Part shown: positions 26,661 to 35,686 of the stretch, piece after piece
Position numbering within the stretch: the stretch's first letter is position 1
Layout of the letters: every line of letters starts with the position of its first letter
Assembly (NCBI RefSeq): GCF_000626635.1
Contig: NZ_CP007451.1
Span: 310,001-374,000 of the forward strand
Source: Draconibacterium orientale
GTDB taxonomy: Bacteria; Bacteroidota; Bacteroidia; Bacteroidales; Prolixibacteraceae
Direction: 5' to 3'
Length of the DNA stretch: 64,000 nucleotides
Notes under the pieces: generated by a model
Seen by the model: only the letters and a program-made list of their open reading frames with translations
What the model was told of the DNA's origin: nothing
The model's database searches: none
Made by a program: the position numbers and the translations under genes

Positions 26661-27410
26661 ATGAGACAAAAAGCAATAGATAAAGAAGATTTTCTGTTTG
26701 GAACAAGAGCCATAATAGAAGCCATAAAAAAAGGTAAAACAATCGACAAAGTACTGATAAAAAAGGGCTTGCGAAATGAGCTGATTACCGAACTGCAGGA
26801 ACTGATAAAAGAAAACGAAATTGGCGTTCAGTACGTTCCCATTGAAAAAATAAACCGTATTACACGAAAAAATCACCAGGGAGTACTGGCCTTTGTCTCA
26901 CCCATTGAGTTTGACAATATCGAGACCGTAATTCCTGGAATTTACGAACAAGGCAAAACTCCCCTCCTGCTTGTTTTAGACCAGATAACCGACGTGCGCA
27001 ACTTCGGGGCCATTGCCCGATCGGCCGAATGTGCCGGCGTACAGGCTATTATTATCCCCGAAAAAGGCATGGCACGTATTGGTGCCGATGCTGTAAAAAC
27101 ATCGGCAGGTGCTATTCATAACATTCCAATTTGCAAAACCAGCAACCTGTACCATACCGTCCGCTTTCTGAAAGATTCGGGTATTAAAATAATTGCTGCC
27201 ACCGAAAAAGGCGACAAACTTTACTCGGATGCCGATATGAAATCGCCACTGGCCATTGTTATGGGCTCAGAAGACACGGGTGTTTCTGCTCAAATTCTGA
27301 AACTTGCCGATGAACAATTAAAAATCCCGATCTTAGGTCAGATCGAATCATTAAATGTTTCGGTATCTGCCGCTTTAATGATTTACGAGGCAGTCAGACA
27401 ACGGAATTAG
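26661..27410 (+). CDS. rlmB: 23S rRNA 2'-O-methyltransferase RlmB (SpoU/TrmH family)
   Basis: This 249-residue protein has an N-terminal substrate-binding domain (FLFGTRAIIEAIKKG) and a SPOUT methyltransferase domain with the three family motifs: DVRNFGAIARSAE (near 113), AIVMGSEDTGVS (near 195) and IPILGQIESLNVSVSAAL (near 223). RlmB methylates G2251 of 23S rRNA using S-adenosylmethionine. It follows the ABC-F gene by 11 bases. Its stop overlaps the convergent Lrp gene stop by 4 bases, with no terminator between them. A TrmH-type tRNA enzyme is possible, but the FGxRAVxEAL-like start favours RlmB. Confidence 0.9.
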   Translation: MRQKAIDKEDFLFGTRAIIEAIKKGKTIDKVLIKKGLRNELITELQELIKENEIGVQYVPIEKINRITRKNHQGVLAFVSPIEFDNIETVIPGIYEQGKTPLLLVLDQITDVRNFGAIARSAECAGVQAIIIPEKGMARIGADAVKTSAGAIHNIPICKTSNLYHTVRFLKDSGIKIIAATEKGDKLYSDADMKSPLAIVMGSEDTGVSAQILKLADEQLKIPILGQIESLNVSVSAALMIYEAVRQRN

Positions 27411-27874
27411 ACATTAACAGGAATAGTACGTTTAAACGACTCTTCAAGAGAAATAAAAGTTTCGGTACTGGCAACACCACTAATTTTTTGAATTTTTCCG
27501 CTTAAGATATTTTTTAAGTGCTCGTTATCTTTTGCATAAACTTTAATAAAGATCGCGTAAGCTCCGGTGGTGTAATGACACTCAACAATCTCAGGAATTT
27601 CCTCCAAACCTTTTACCACTTCGCTGAACAAACCACCTTTTTCGAGGTAAATACCAATGTAGGTGCAGGTTTTAAAATCAACCTTTTTAGGATTGATATG
27701 ATAGCCCGATCCAACAATCACTTCCAAATCAACCATTCGGTTAACTCGTTGATGCACAGCCGCACGGGAAATACCCACTTCTTTTGCTACATCTTTAAAA
27801 GGTATTCTTGCGTTTTTGGTAATTATATCCAGAATTTTCAAATCCCAGTCGTCTAAATTATTCCTCAAAGTCAT
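27407..27874 (-). CDS. Lrp/AsnC family regulator (copy 1, next to amtB)
   Basis: About 155 residues. The N-terminal winged HTH (LDIITKNARIPFKDVAKEVG, with HQRVNRM as recognition helix) is followed by a RAM/AsnC ligand-binding domain (VECHYTTGAYAIFIKVYA). It is a clear paralogue of the gene at 29613-30098. I prefer the ATG at 27874 over 27883 because the promoter at 27891-27922 would place transcription start at about 27884, leaving almost no leader for the upstream codon. It is divergent from amtB, so it may control it in response to an amino acid; the ligand cannot be read from the sequence. Confidence 0.9.
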   Translation of the reverse strand: MTLRNNLDDWDLKILDIITKNARIPFKDVAKEVGISRAAVHQRVNRMVDLEVIVGSGYHINPKKVDFKTCTYIGIYLEKGGLFSEVVKGLEEIPEIVECHYTTGAYAIFIKVYAKDNEHLKNILSGKIQKISGVASTETFISLEESFKRTIPVNV

Positions 27875-27883
27875 CTTTAACAA

Positions 27884-28233
27884 TTTTCTACAAAAGTATC
27901 AAAAAACTAACATTCTTTCAAAGTAAAGTGCAACTAATCACAATATAGTAACAAAATAACAACAACGAAGCACAGACTCACAAAAAACACAAAAACATTA
28001 CCTCTTTGTTAATTAATTATGCTTTTCGCTTTCATTATTCTATTTTTTGCGCCTTTTTTAATTCCCTTTAATACATTTACGATAATTTTTTATCAAAACA
28101 GACAGCGGTTAAAATCTAAAACAGGTATCGACAGCTTATTTTTCAGCAATAAAAAACAACTCAACTATAACTTACAGTTATGAGCTGCATGGTGCTGTAC
28201 AGACTTAAAATTAGTAACCTAAAAATTATAGAC
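27884..28233. other. Divergent intergenic region lrp copy 1 / amtB
   Basis: This 350-base AT-rich spacer contains the lrp promoter at its left end and no gene. I could not find a convincing -7 element for amtB; a sigma-54 or Lrp-dependent start is possible. A junk-like phrase (cacagactcacaaaaaacac) near 27969 resembles the dispersed intergenic sequences seen elsewhere in the window. Confidence 0.5.
27891..27922 (-). promoter_or_regulatory. Promoter of lrp copy 1
   Basis: On the minus strand TACTTTTG (27891-27898) fits TAnnTTTG. CTTTG (27919-27923) gives the TTTG -33 element, with a gap of about 20 bases, which is ideal for Bacteroidota. Confidence 0.65.
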
Positions 28234-29562
28234 ATGAGAAATTCAACAAGTTGGTGGTTTATTCTGGCCCTATTAATAATTGTTGCCGCTCTCGGTGTAA
28301 TTATACCTGGCGGGGTTGCAGAAATCGACACTTCGAACCTCGACGCCGGAGATACGGCCTGGATGTTAACAGCAACAGGTTTAGTATTGTTGATGACTCC
28401 GGGCCTCGCATTCTTTTACGGAGGAATGATTCAGTCGAGAAATATTATTTCTACCATGCTGCAAAGCTACATTGCCATGGGAATTGTGAGTGTGTTGTGG
28501 GTGGTAGTTGGTTTTAGTATTGCCTTTGGCGACAGTATCGGTGGCGAAGGATACGGATTGTTTGGGAACCCATTAACATTCTTTATGTTTAAAGGAGTTA
28601 ATGGAGGAACACATCCCGATTTTGCACCAACATTTCCGTTTGCTGTATTTGCCATGTTTCAACTAAAATTTGCCATAATTACGCCGGCTCTTATTACCGG
28701 ATCGTTTGCCGGAAGGGTACGTTTCAGAGCCTACATGTTGTTTATGGTACTGTTTATATTATTTATTTATGCACCGCTGGCGCACTGGACCTGGCATCCG
28801 AATGGATTCCTGCGTAACTGGGGAGTACTTGACTTTGCCGGCGGAACAGTAGTACACATGTCGGCAGGTTTTGCGGCTTTGGCCGGAGCCATATTCCTCG
28901 GACGAAGGAAAGATGCAAACAAAGAAATTAAACCGGCAAACATCCCTTACATTTTACTAGGAGCCGGCATGCTTTGGTTCGGGTGGTTTGGTTTTAATGC
29001 AGGTTCTGCATTGGCAGCCGATTCTGTTGCTGCATCGGCGCTGGTAAATACCAATACAGCATCGGCAGCGGCCATGTTAACCTGGATATTTTTTGATGCC
29101 GCACAAGGTAAAAAACCGTCTGCAGTTGGCGCTGCTATCGGACTGGTTGTTGGCCTGGTTGCCATTACACCGGCCGCCGGATTTGTAAATGTTGGATCGA
29201 GTATATTTATTGGTGTAATTGCCGCTATTATTAGTAACTACGCCATTACACTCCGAACAAAATCGAAACTGGATGATACACTGGATGTATTCCCTGCTCA
29301 CGGTATGGGAGGTATTACCGGAATGTTGTTCACCGCTGTTTTTGCCAACGAAGTGGGATTAATTCATGGGGAAATTACCACTTTCCTTTATCATTTACTG
29401 GCCTTGGTAATTGTTGGAATTTTTACTTTCGGCGGTTCGATGTTAATGTACAAGATTACCGATATGATTGTTCCGATACGAATTTCTCCTCATGGTGAGA
29501 AAGTTGGCCTGGACATTAGTCAACACGACGAATCGTACAATTTTGTTTACTCAGAAGATTAA
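28234..29562 (+). CDS. amtB: Ammonium transporter AmtB/Amt
   Basis: This 442-residue integral membrane protein has about 11 hydrophobic segments plus an N-terminal signal-like helix (WWFILALLIIVAAL). Family landmarks are GDTAWMLTATGLVLLMTPGL (about 40-60), AFFYGGMIQSRN, HMSAGFAALAG with the first pore histidine, and FPAHGMGGITG with the second. It moves ammonium across the inner membrane. The ATG at 28234 was chosen because it yields the family-typical N-terminus; an in-frame ATG at 28180 would add 18 charged residues. amtB usually stands beside glnK (PII), but none is present here. Instead two Lrp paralogues flank it. A strong terminator follows. Confidence 0.94.
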   Translation: MRNSTSWWFILALLIIVAALGVIIPGGVAEIDTSNLDAGDTAWMLTATGLVLLMTPGLAFFYGGMIQSRNIISTMLQSYIAMGIVSVLWVVVGFSIAFGDSIGGEGYGLFGNPLTFFMFKGVNGGTHPDFAPTFPFAVFAMFQLKFAIITPALITGSFAGRVRFRAYMLFMVLFILFIYAPLAHWTWHPNGFLRNWGVLDFAGGTVVHMSAGFAALAGAIFLGRRKDANKEIKPANIPYILLGAGMLWFGWFGFNAGSALAADSVAASALVNTNTASAAAMLTWIFFDAAQGKKPSAVGAAIGLVVGLVAITPAAGFVNVGSSIFIGVIAAIISNYAITLRTKSKLDDTLDVFPAHGMGGITGMLFTAVFANEVGLIHGEITTFLYHLLALVIVGIFTFGGSMLMYKITDMIVPIRISPHGEKVGLDISQHDESYNFVYSED

Positions 29563-29582
29563 GACACAATACGTTGATGCAT

Positions 29583-29614
29583 AAAAAAGGCCGGTTAATA
29601 CCAGCCTTTTTTTT
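29583..29614. terminator. Bidirectional terminator between amtB and lrp copy 2
   Basis: AAAAAAGGC, an inner GGT-TAAT-ACC and GCC followed by eight T form a near-perfect hairpin with poly-A and poly-T flanks. It serves both convergent genes and touches the stop codon of the lrp gene. Confidence 0.85.
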
Positions 29615-30098
29615 ATTTTATCGGAACTTGTCGTTTAAAATCCATTTCCAATGACATGAATGTTTCTGTTCGGGCAATTCCTTCAATGTCCTGTAATTGC
29701 TCATCGATCAGACGCTTTAAATGTTTGTTGGTTTTTGTTTGAATTTTTACAAAAATTGCATACGGCCCTGTGGTATAATGGCACTCAACCACTTCCGGAA
29801 TATTCCGCAATGCCTCGGCAACCTGTGTGTGGTACTTTGCTTTATCAAGATAAATCCCCATATATGCACAAGTGTTGTACCCCAGTTTTTGCGGACTTAC
29901 AACAAATTCGCTTCCATGTACAACGCCTATATTCAACAGGCGCTGAACACGCTGATGAATAGCGGCACCTGAAACGCCACATTCACGGGCAACTTCTAAG
30001 AAAGGAATTCGGGCATTTTTTGTAATTAGCTTTAATATCTTTTCATCCAGCTCATCAATATCAGCCGGTTTTTCTTCTAAATAATCATTCGACTTCAT
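29613..30098 (-). CDS. Lrp/AsnC family regulator (copy 2)
   Basis: 161 residues: winged HTH (ILKLITKNARIPFLEVAREC with HQRVQRL) and RAM domain (VECHYTTGPYAIFVKIQT). Its similarity to copy 1 runs along the whole length, with shared blocks such as ITKNARIPF and EVVECHYTTG, so the two arose by duplication or old divergence. It is convergent with amtB across a shared terminator. A TACATTTG element upstream gives a plausible promoter. The two copies may form mixed octamers, a known property of Lrp proteins. Confidence 0.9.
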   Translation of the reverse strand: MKSNDYLEEKPADIDELDEKILKLITKNARIPFLEVARECGVSGAAIHQRVQRLLNIGVVHGSEFVVSPQKLGYNTCAYMGIYLDKAKYHTQVAEALRNIPEVVECHYTTGPYAIFVKIQTKTNKHLKRLIDEQLQDIEGIARTETFMSLEMDFKRQVPIK

Positions 30099-30134
30099 GT
30101 TTCAAATCTTCTGAGTTAGTTTCAAATTATAGCA

Positions 30135-30142
30135 CAAATGTA
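30135..30142 (-). promoter_or_regulatory. -7 element of lrp copy 2
   Basis: TACATTTG on the minus strand fits TAnnTTTG and lies about 37 bases before the ATG at 30098. No clear -33 partner is seen. Confidence 0.45.
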
Positions 30143-30253
30143 GGCAAAATTTACAATCACTAATCTCAGATGCTTTAAAACATATTATTGCTTACAAACT
30201 GTAAGAAATTTATTTTTTTAAAGAAGTTAAAACCAGTGCATTTAACACCTGAA

Positions 30254-31570
30254 TTACCGAAGTGCAATCTTTTCAATATCAGCACCTGAAGGCTCTTGAA
30301 ACACCCTCAGCTCGAACTCGGGAATAACCGCAAAAATATGATCGAAAATATCGGCCTGAATACTTTCATATTTTGCCCATTCCTGATCGGCGCTAAACAC
30401 ATAAATTTCGATGGGCAAACCTTTTCCCATCGGTTGCAACTGGCGCACTAAAAATGTAAGATCCTGGTTAATTTTTGGATGCTGACGAAGATATACCTCC
30501 AGGTACTTCCTAAAAATACCAACATTGGTCTGATGCCGGCCACTTATATAATCCTCCTCGGCCAGGTTCTTCCCTTTGTTATATTCTCTTAATTCTCTTT
30601 CTTTTTCCTGAACATACCCTCGTATAAGATCGAACTTTTCGAAACGCTCCAACATGGCCGTATCGCAAAATTTAATGGTATTGGTATCGATGGCAACCGA
30701 TCGTTTTATACGGCGCCCCCCCGACTCTTCCATCCCTTTCCAGTTAAAAAACGATTCGGAAACCAGCGCGTAAGTGGGAATAGTGGTTATGGTTTTATCC
30801 CAGTTCTGAACTTTTACCGTATTTAAACTGATATCGATAACCGTTCCGTCGGCATTGTGCCCTTCCATCTGAATCCAGTCGCCAATTTTAACCATATCGT
30901 TTGCCGAAAGCTGAATAGAAGCCACAAACCCCAATATCGTATCGCGAAATACCAACAATAAAACCGCTGCAATGGCTCCCAAACCAGCCAACAGAGCCGT
31001 TGGATCTTTCTCGAGCAAAATTGCAATCAACAGTATGCCGGCCATAAAAAACACAAAAATCTTTACCAGCTGCACATAACCTTTTATCGAGCGGTTATGC
31101 GAAAATTCGGTTGTATTATAAATCTGTAGGGCAGCATTTAAAGTTGAGTTGGCCACAAAAACAATAATGGCAATAAAATAAATGCGCGATATTTTCGTCA
31201 GCAAAGCACTAAGCCCCCAGTAAAAATCCTGCGACAGGGACTTGTACACCTCGGGAGCCAGCTCGCCCACTTGCTGGTGAATATCCGGGTACGAGAAATC
31301 GGCACTATAAAACAGTATAAATGCAGGAACCAAATGCGCCAGCCCTTTAAAAACCCGGTTTTCAATTAAAATATCATCCCAGTTTGTTTTGGTACGATTG
31401 GCAATACGCTGTACAATCGCCAAAAGAATCTTCCGTGTTACAAAATGTGTAAACCATGCCACAAAAACAATTAGCACAAGGCATATTAATGCAGCTAAAG
31501 GTTTGGCTAAAATTTCCATTGTCCCGATTTCACGGATACTATCAAGTAAATAGCGGTAAATAATTTTCAT
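30254..31570 (-). CDS. MscS-family mechanosensitive channel (YbdG/MscM-like)
   Basis: This 438-residue protein has an N-terminal helix at about 25-50, further membrane spans at about 130-160 and 165-190, and the pore-lining helix (ALLAGLGAIAAVLLLVFRDTILGFVAS, about 190-217) typical of MscS. A beta domain follows, with MVKIGDWIQMEGHNADGTV and then TTIPTYALVSESFFNWKGM, and a C-terminal cytoplasmic domain. Length and the extended C-terminal part fit the YbdG miniconductance type, which protects against mild osmotic downshock. It stands alone between lrp copy 2 and the divergent M64 peptidase. Confidence 0.9.
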   Translation of the reverse strand: MKIIYRYLLDSIREIGTMEILAKPLAALICLVLIVFVAWFTHFVTRKILLAIVQRIANRTKTNWDDILIENRVFKGLAHLVPAFILFYSADFSYPDIHQQVGELAPEVYKSLSQDFYWGLSALLTKISRIYFIAIIVFVANSTLNAALQIYNTTEFSHNRSIKGYVQLVKIFVFFMAGILLIAILLEKDPTALLAGLGAIAAVLLLVFRDTILGFVASIQLSANDMVKIGDWIQMEGHNADGTVIDISLNTVKVQNWDKTITTIPTYALVSESFFNWKGMEESGGRRIKRSVAIDTNTIKFCDTAMLERFEKFDLIRGYVQEKERELREYNKGKNLAEEDYISGRHQTNVGIFRKYLEVYLRQHPKINQDLTFLVRQLQPMGKGLPIEIYVFSADQEWAKYESIQADIFDHIFAVIPEFELRVFQEPSGADIEKIALR

Positions 31571-31800
31571 CGTTCTAAAGGTTATTCTTTTCGTTTATTT
31601 TTCAACTTCAAAACTCACTTCCTGCTCATTTCCACCAACAATTTATTAGCACAAAGTCGGGAATAAAAATCCTTCGTTAATTCTGAATATTTAATAAATT
31701 AAGCCACATGAAGCTTGTTAACAGAAAAGTGGTTGCAATTGTCATTCTTTGTGTTAATATGTATCTTTATTTTCAGCCAAAAATAATAAATGAGCATAAA

Positions 31801-33075
31801 ATGAAGTTGAAGTTTTCTTTTATTCTGTTATTAATCCCCTTTTTATCGTTTGCACAGCCCAAATTCAACACTTATTTTAAAGACAAAACCTTTCGCTTCG
31901 ATTTTCTGCTGGGCGGAAACAGTAAAGAGGTTGTGGTGTATCCGCAGCAAATGAAACAGGAGCCCTTTTGGGGTGGTTCGAAAACTAACCTCATCGATGT
32001 GTTTAACTACGGAAGTTACCGCTACCGTGTTTTCGATCTGAAATCGGACAGTATGATTTACAGCAAAGGTTTTAGCACGCTTTTCCAGGAATGGCAAACC
32101 ACTGCCGACGCCAAAACCAGCAACAAAACATTTTACCAGGCTGCACTTTTTCCATTTCCGAAAAACGATGTGCGCCTTGAAATTGATGCCCGCCAGTGGG
32201 ACGGAACGTTTAAAACAATTTACACCACTGATATCGATCCGAAAGACTATTTTATTCTAAAGGAAGATACGCCCGATTTTAAAACGAAGGATATTGTTAA
32301 CAATGGCGACCCGGCAAAAAAAGTAGATATTGCCATTTTAGCCGAAGGTTATACCGTTGCCGAAATGGAAGATTTCTATGCTGATGCCGCAAAAGTTTCG
32401 GGTTATTTATTCGATGCCGAACCGTTTAAATCGGAGAAAGCCAACTTTAATGTGTATGCGGTTTTTACTCCCTCGGAAGATCCGGGAACCGATGTTCCGG
32501 GCGAACACCTTTACAAAAACACTTTTTTCAATACCAGCTATTACACTTTCGATATTCCGCGCTACCTCACAACTACCGACATGAAAACCGTTTACGATGC
32601 AGCGGCCAGCGTTCCATACGACCATATTTACGTACTGGTAAACACCGAGCGCTACGGTGGTGGCGGATTTTATAATTTTGTATCGCTTTGCACTGCCGAC
32701 AACGAGCTTACGCCCCAGGTGTTTGTACACGAATTTGGCCATGGATTTGCCGGACTGGGCGACGAATATTACAACTCGGCCGTGGCTTACGAAGATTTCT
32801 ACAACCTGGAAATTGAGCCTTGGGAACCCAACATTACCACCTTAGTTGATTTTGATAAGAAATGGAAAGACATGGTGGATGAAGACACACCGATTCCGAC
32901 ACCGCGAAAAGACAAATACCGAAATACCGTTGGTGTTTACGAAGGTGGCGGTTATATGGCCGAAGGAATTTACAGTCCGCATATCGACTGCCGCATGAAT
33001 ACCAACGAGGCCGAAGGTTTTTGCCCGGTGTGCCAGGAAGCTATTCGGAAAGTAATTCGATTTTATTCGGAGTAA
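31801..33075 (+). CDS. Secreted M64-family metallopeptidase (IgA peptidase M64-like)
   Basis: The ATG at 31801 opens a signal peptide (MKLKFSFILLLIPFLSFAQ); the in-frame ATG at 31708 would bury it and is rejected. Residues about 20-150 form the N-terminal beta domain common to Bacteroidota M64 proteins. The catalytic part has AEGYT near 181 and the zinc motif HEFGHGFAGLGDE (H310, E311, H314, D321). Near the end CRMN and CPVC match the family's conserved cysteines. At 424 residues it has the standard length. Characterised relatives cleave IgA, but most are environmental and of unknown substrate. It probably acts in the periplasm or outside the cell. Confidence 0.9.
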   Translation: MKLKFSFILLLIPFLSFAQPKFNTYFKDKTFRFDFLLGGNSKEVVVYPQQMKQEPFWGGSKTNLIDVFNYGSYRYRVFDLKSDSMIYSKGFSTLFQEWQTTADAKTSNKTFYQAALFPFPKNDVRLEIDARQWDGTFKTIYTTDIDPKDYFILKEDTPDFKTKDIVNNGDPAKKVDIAILAEGYTVAEMEDFYADAAKVSGYLFDAEPFKSEKANFNVYAVFTPSEDPGTDVPGEHLYKNTFFNTSYYTFDIPRYLTTTDMKTVYDAAASVPYDHIYVLVNTERYGGGGFYNFVSLCTADNELTPQVFVHEFGHGFAGLGDEYYNSAVAYEDFYNLEIEPWEPNITTLVDFDKKWKDMVDEDTPIPTPRKDKYRNTVGVYEGGGYMAEGIYSPHIDCRMNTNEAEGFCPVCQEAIRKVIRFYSE

Positions 33076-33262
33076 TAGTAGTAGCTCCACAGCGGTGGAC
33101 ACGAATAATGCGGTATGTAATTGAAATATAGAATGATATTGTTTTTCGTTAAAATATTCCTCAGTAAAGGAACTAATTACAAATGCACATTAGAAAATAA
33201 TTAGGCCAAACGTTATGGCATGATCATTTTAATGTTGACGAAGCTGTTTACTTCAGATTTTA

Positions 33263-33270
33263 TATATTTG
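33263..33270 (+). promoter_or_regulatory. Possible -7 element upstream of the Fic gene
   Basis: TATATTTG fits TAnnTTTG, with TTG at 33235-33237 as a distant -33 candidate. It lies about 90 bases before the start codon, so the assignment is weak. Confidence 0.3.
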
Positions 33271-33361
33271 ATAAAGCTTTCTTTATGCCAAACGATAAGA
33301 ACAAATCAACATGAATTAAATACCGGCATAAGTAAACAATTGATTGAGCAATTTTTAAATT

Positions 33362-34243
33362 ATGGGTAATGCTAAAATATCTATTCGCTTTTTCGACGAC
33401 CGCGAGGTTCGTGCCGTTTGGGACGAAAAAAACAGTAAATGGTGGTTTTCGGTTTTAGATATTGTGGCCGTACTTACCAACCAGGACGATTATACTAAAA
33501 CCCGCAACTATTGGAAATACCTAAAAACCAAATTAAAGAAAGAAAACAGCGAAGTGGTTAGTGCCACTACCCAGTTGAAACTTCTAGCGCCAGATGACAA
33601 AAAACGATTGACAGACGTATTAGATTACCATGGGATAATTGAGTTGGGCAAACAGTTTCCGGGCAAAAAGGCAAACCGGTTTATCGAATGGTTTACTTTT
33701 AGCGATGAAAGCATTGACGGAAAAAGCAAAACAAAAGCTTATGCGCTGTTTGAAAGCTCTTTTATCAATAGCATAGAGGTTGGCACCACTAAAGGATTGC
33801 AACAAATACATGCCTGGTTATTTGGCGGGCTGTATGGTTTTGCAGGACAAATAAGGCAAAAAAACATTTCAAAAGGAGGATTTCAATTTGCGGTTTCACA
33901 CTTCCTTGGTAACACGCTCAAACAAATAGAAGCAATGCCCGAAACTACGTTTGAAGAAATTGTAGAGAAATATATAGAAATGAATATTGCACATCCTTTC
34001 ATGGAAGGCAACGGCAGAAGTACCCGAATATGGCTGGATTTGATACTGAAAAAACGTCTGAAAAAATGTGTTGATTGGAGCACTATAAGTAAGGCGGATT
34101 ATATGAACGCAATGATACTGAGCCCAACTAAAGATATTGTACTAAAATCGCTCCTGAAAAATGCACTTACCAATAAAATAAATGACCGCGAAATGTTTAT
34201 GAAAGGGATTGATTATTCTTATTATTATGAAGAAAATAACTAA
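33362..34243 (+). CDS. BRO-N domain fused to a Fic domain protein
   Basis: This 293-residue protein has an N-terminal BRO/phage-antirepressor-like domain ([20 protein letters not shown], about 16-35, through NRFIEWF near 105-111). Its Fic domain carries the full active motif [12 protein letters not shown] at 211-222, with the catalytic histidine H211. Fic enzymes transfer AMP or other nucleotides onto proteins; the BRO part probably binds DNA. No adjacent antitoxin gene is seen, so regulation may be internal, but I cannot identify an S/T-x3-E-G-N inhibitory helix with confidence. It is a single-gene unit closed by a strong terminator. It could be a housekeeping-type toxin or a phage-derived defence gene. 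Confidence 0.88.
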   Translation: MGNAKISIRFFDDREVRAVWDEKNSKWWFSVLDIVAVLTNQDDYTKTRNYWKYLKTKLKKENSEVVSATTQLKLLAPDDKKRLTDVLDYHGIIELGKQFPGKKANRFIEWFTFSDESIDGKSKTKAYALFESSFINSIEVGTTKGLQQIHAWLFGGLYGFAGQIRQKNISKGGFQFAVSHFLGNTLKQIEAMPETTFEEIVEKYIEMNIAHPFMEGNGRSTRIWLDLILKKRLKKCVDWSTISKADYMNAMILSPTKDIVLKSLLKNALTNKINDREMFMKGIDYSYYYEENN

Positions 34244-34263
34244 ACGTAATTCTATTCCGAATG

Positions 34264-34303
34264 AAAAAAAAGCGGATGAGCTAAATAACTCATCCGCTTT
34301 TTT
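34264..34303. terminator. Strong intrinsic terminator after the Fic gene
   Basis: A perfect stem AGCGGATGAG / CTCATCCGCT with a short loop is flanked by A8 and T6, so it functions for the Fic gene and for the convergent DUF6249 gene. Confidence 0.88.
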
Positions 34304-34322
34304 ATTGTATCGCCTCCACTAA

Positions 34323-34652
34323 CTATTCCTCTTTCTTCTTCAAAAGTTTCGAAGTGATAAAGTAAGCTACAATTAAACCAACTCCTCCAAGAACCAGGAT
34401 TGCGGTAAAGAAGGCTACAACTTCATCCATTACATTCGACAATGAATAGCCAACAACTACTCCCAATCCAACTGCAATTAAAAAAATTCCCCATTTTACC
34501 AGCGAAAGCTGCGAGCATTCACCTTTAAATATTCCGGCATCCATCCCTTTTTCTACCAGCGCCAGGCGCTCTTTGGTGCGTGTTGTCCAATAAACATACA
34601 AGATGGCAAAGATTGCCAGAAAAAAACCGATTGGTACGAAAATTCCTTCCAT
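34323..34652 (-). CDS. DUF6249 small membrane protein
   Basis: 109 residues with three hydrophobic segments (about 5-22, 51-68, 76-98). The cytosolic-type loop after the first contains RTKERLALVEKGMDAG, the recognisable DUF6249 pattern seen in many Bacteroidota next to ECF sigma factors. The C-terminus is lysine-rich. In this window the ECF sigma and putative anti-sigma genes lie divergently about 470 bases away, so a role in the same envelope response is possible. The function is unknown. Confidence 0.75.
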   Translation of the reverse strand: MEGIFVPIGFFLAIFAILYVYWTTRTKERLALVEKGMDAGIFKGECSQLSLVKWGIFLIAVGLGVVVGYSLSNVMDEVVAFFTAILVLGGVGLIVAYFITSKLLKKKEE

Positions 34653-35122
34653 GATATTAAATTTTAATTTGTTTTTTTATTCTGTTTTCGCTCTTTTGAC
34701 GCCACTTTGTTTCTGCGGTTACAACTTTTCAGATTTTTTTCTTGCTGATGAGTAATTTCTCGCAGATTGCGCGGATAAACGCAGATTGTTATACCTTATA
34801 AAGACACTGTTGAAGTCATTAGTTTATTTAAAGATTTTGATTTGCCAGTTAGCTTTACCCCTTTGGCTGTAGCCATTTCCCCTCGCAAGGGGAAATATTA
34901 CAACAACTAAGTTCCCGGCATTATTGCAAAGAAACTTCATTGCTCGCTCCCTTTTGATGTAGGTTTCCGTCGGCTGACAGATGAAGGGCAAAAGAAAATA
35001 ATAACTACTTCGTGTCTTGGTGGCTTAGTGCTTTTTATTTTTCTGTGTAATCAGCGCCATCTGCGAGAAATATTTTCTTCGTAACTTGTAACCAGAAAAT
35101 CATTCTTACGTCAAAAGGACAG
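34653..35122. repeat. Gene-free region with inverted copies of a dispersed repeat
   Basis: No gene is seen in these 470 bases. ATTTCTCGCAGATTGCGC (34755-34772) recurs inverted with one mismatch at 35054-35071, about 300 bases apart, and similarity continues a little further inward. A perfect hairpin ATTTCCCCT / AGGGGAAAT lies at 34875-34896. The phrase cgtgtcttggtggc before the right copy belongs to the same class of junk-like dispersed repeats. Confidence 0.6.
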
Positions 35123-35632
35123 ATGGAGCAGAAAGATGATATCTATTACATCGAAAAGGTAAAGGCCGGACAGACCAATTACTTTTCGTATATCGTTGAG
35201 CGATATCAGGATATTGTTTTTTCCATTGCAATGAAAGTTCTTAAAAATCGTGAAGACGCCGAAGAAATGGCACAGGAAAGTTTTATAAAAGCTTACAAGT
35301 CGTTGCACACTTTTAAAGGCACCGCAAAATTTTCAACCTGGCTGTACCGCATTACTTATAACAACTGTATTTCGGAGGTTAGGAAACGAAAAATGTATTT
35401 TGCATCAACCGACGATGTGCAGATTGCCGACGAAGCTGAAGAAATGAACCTTGATGGAATTCCGGCAGAAAACAGGGCAGAAGCCATAAAAACTGCCATG
35501 GACAAACTTCCGGAAGATGAATACACACTGATACTTTTGTATTATTTCGAGGAACAATCGATCGAAGAGATCAGCAGAGTTACAAAACTCTCGGAAAGCA
35601 ATACAAAAGTGAAGCTTTTCAGGGCTACGTAA
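35123..35632 (+). CDS. ECF-type RNA polymerase sigma factor, C-terminus frameshifted
   Basis: This 169-residue protein has sigma region 2 (YFSYIVERYQDIVFSIAMKV at about 21-40, FSTWLYRITYN near 71) and region 4 (LPEDEYTLILLYYFEEQS, near 133). The frame stops early, in LFRAT. An extra A at about 35627 explains this: without it the sequence continues RKKLYTILNELMKDELYTIL and ends in a TGA at 35688-35690. That stop would overlap the ATG of the next gene (ATGA at 35687), the normal coupling of a sigma and anti-sigma pair. The truncated form may still work, since only the very end of region 4.2 is lost. It is either a real mutation or a sequencing error. Confidence 0.85.
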   Translation: MEQKDDIYYIEKVKAGQTNYFSYIVERYQDIVFSIAMKVLKNREDAEEMAQESFIKAYKSLHTFKGTAKFSTWLYRITYNNCISEVRKRKMYFASTDDVQIADEAEEMNLDGIPAENRAEAIKTAMDKLPEDEYTLILLYYFEEQSIEEISRVTKLSESNTKVKLFRAT

Positions 35633-35686
35633 AAAGCTCTATACTATTTTAAATGAATTAATGAAGGACGAATTATACACCATATT

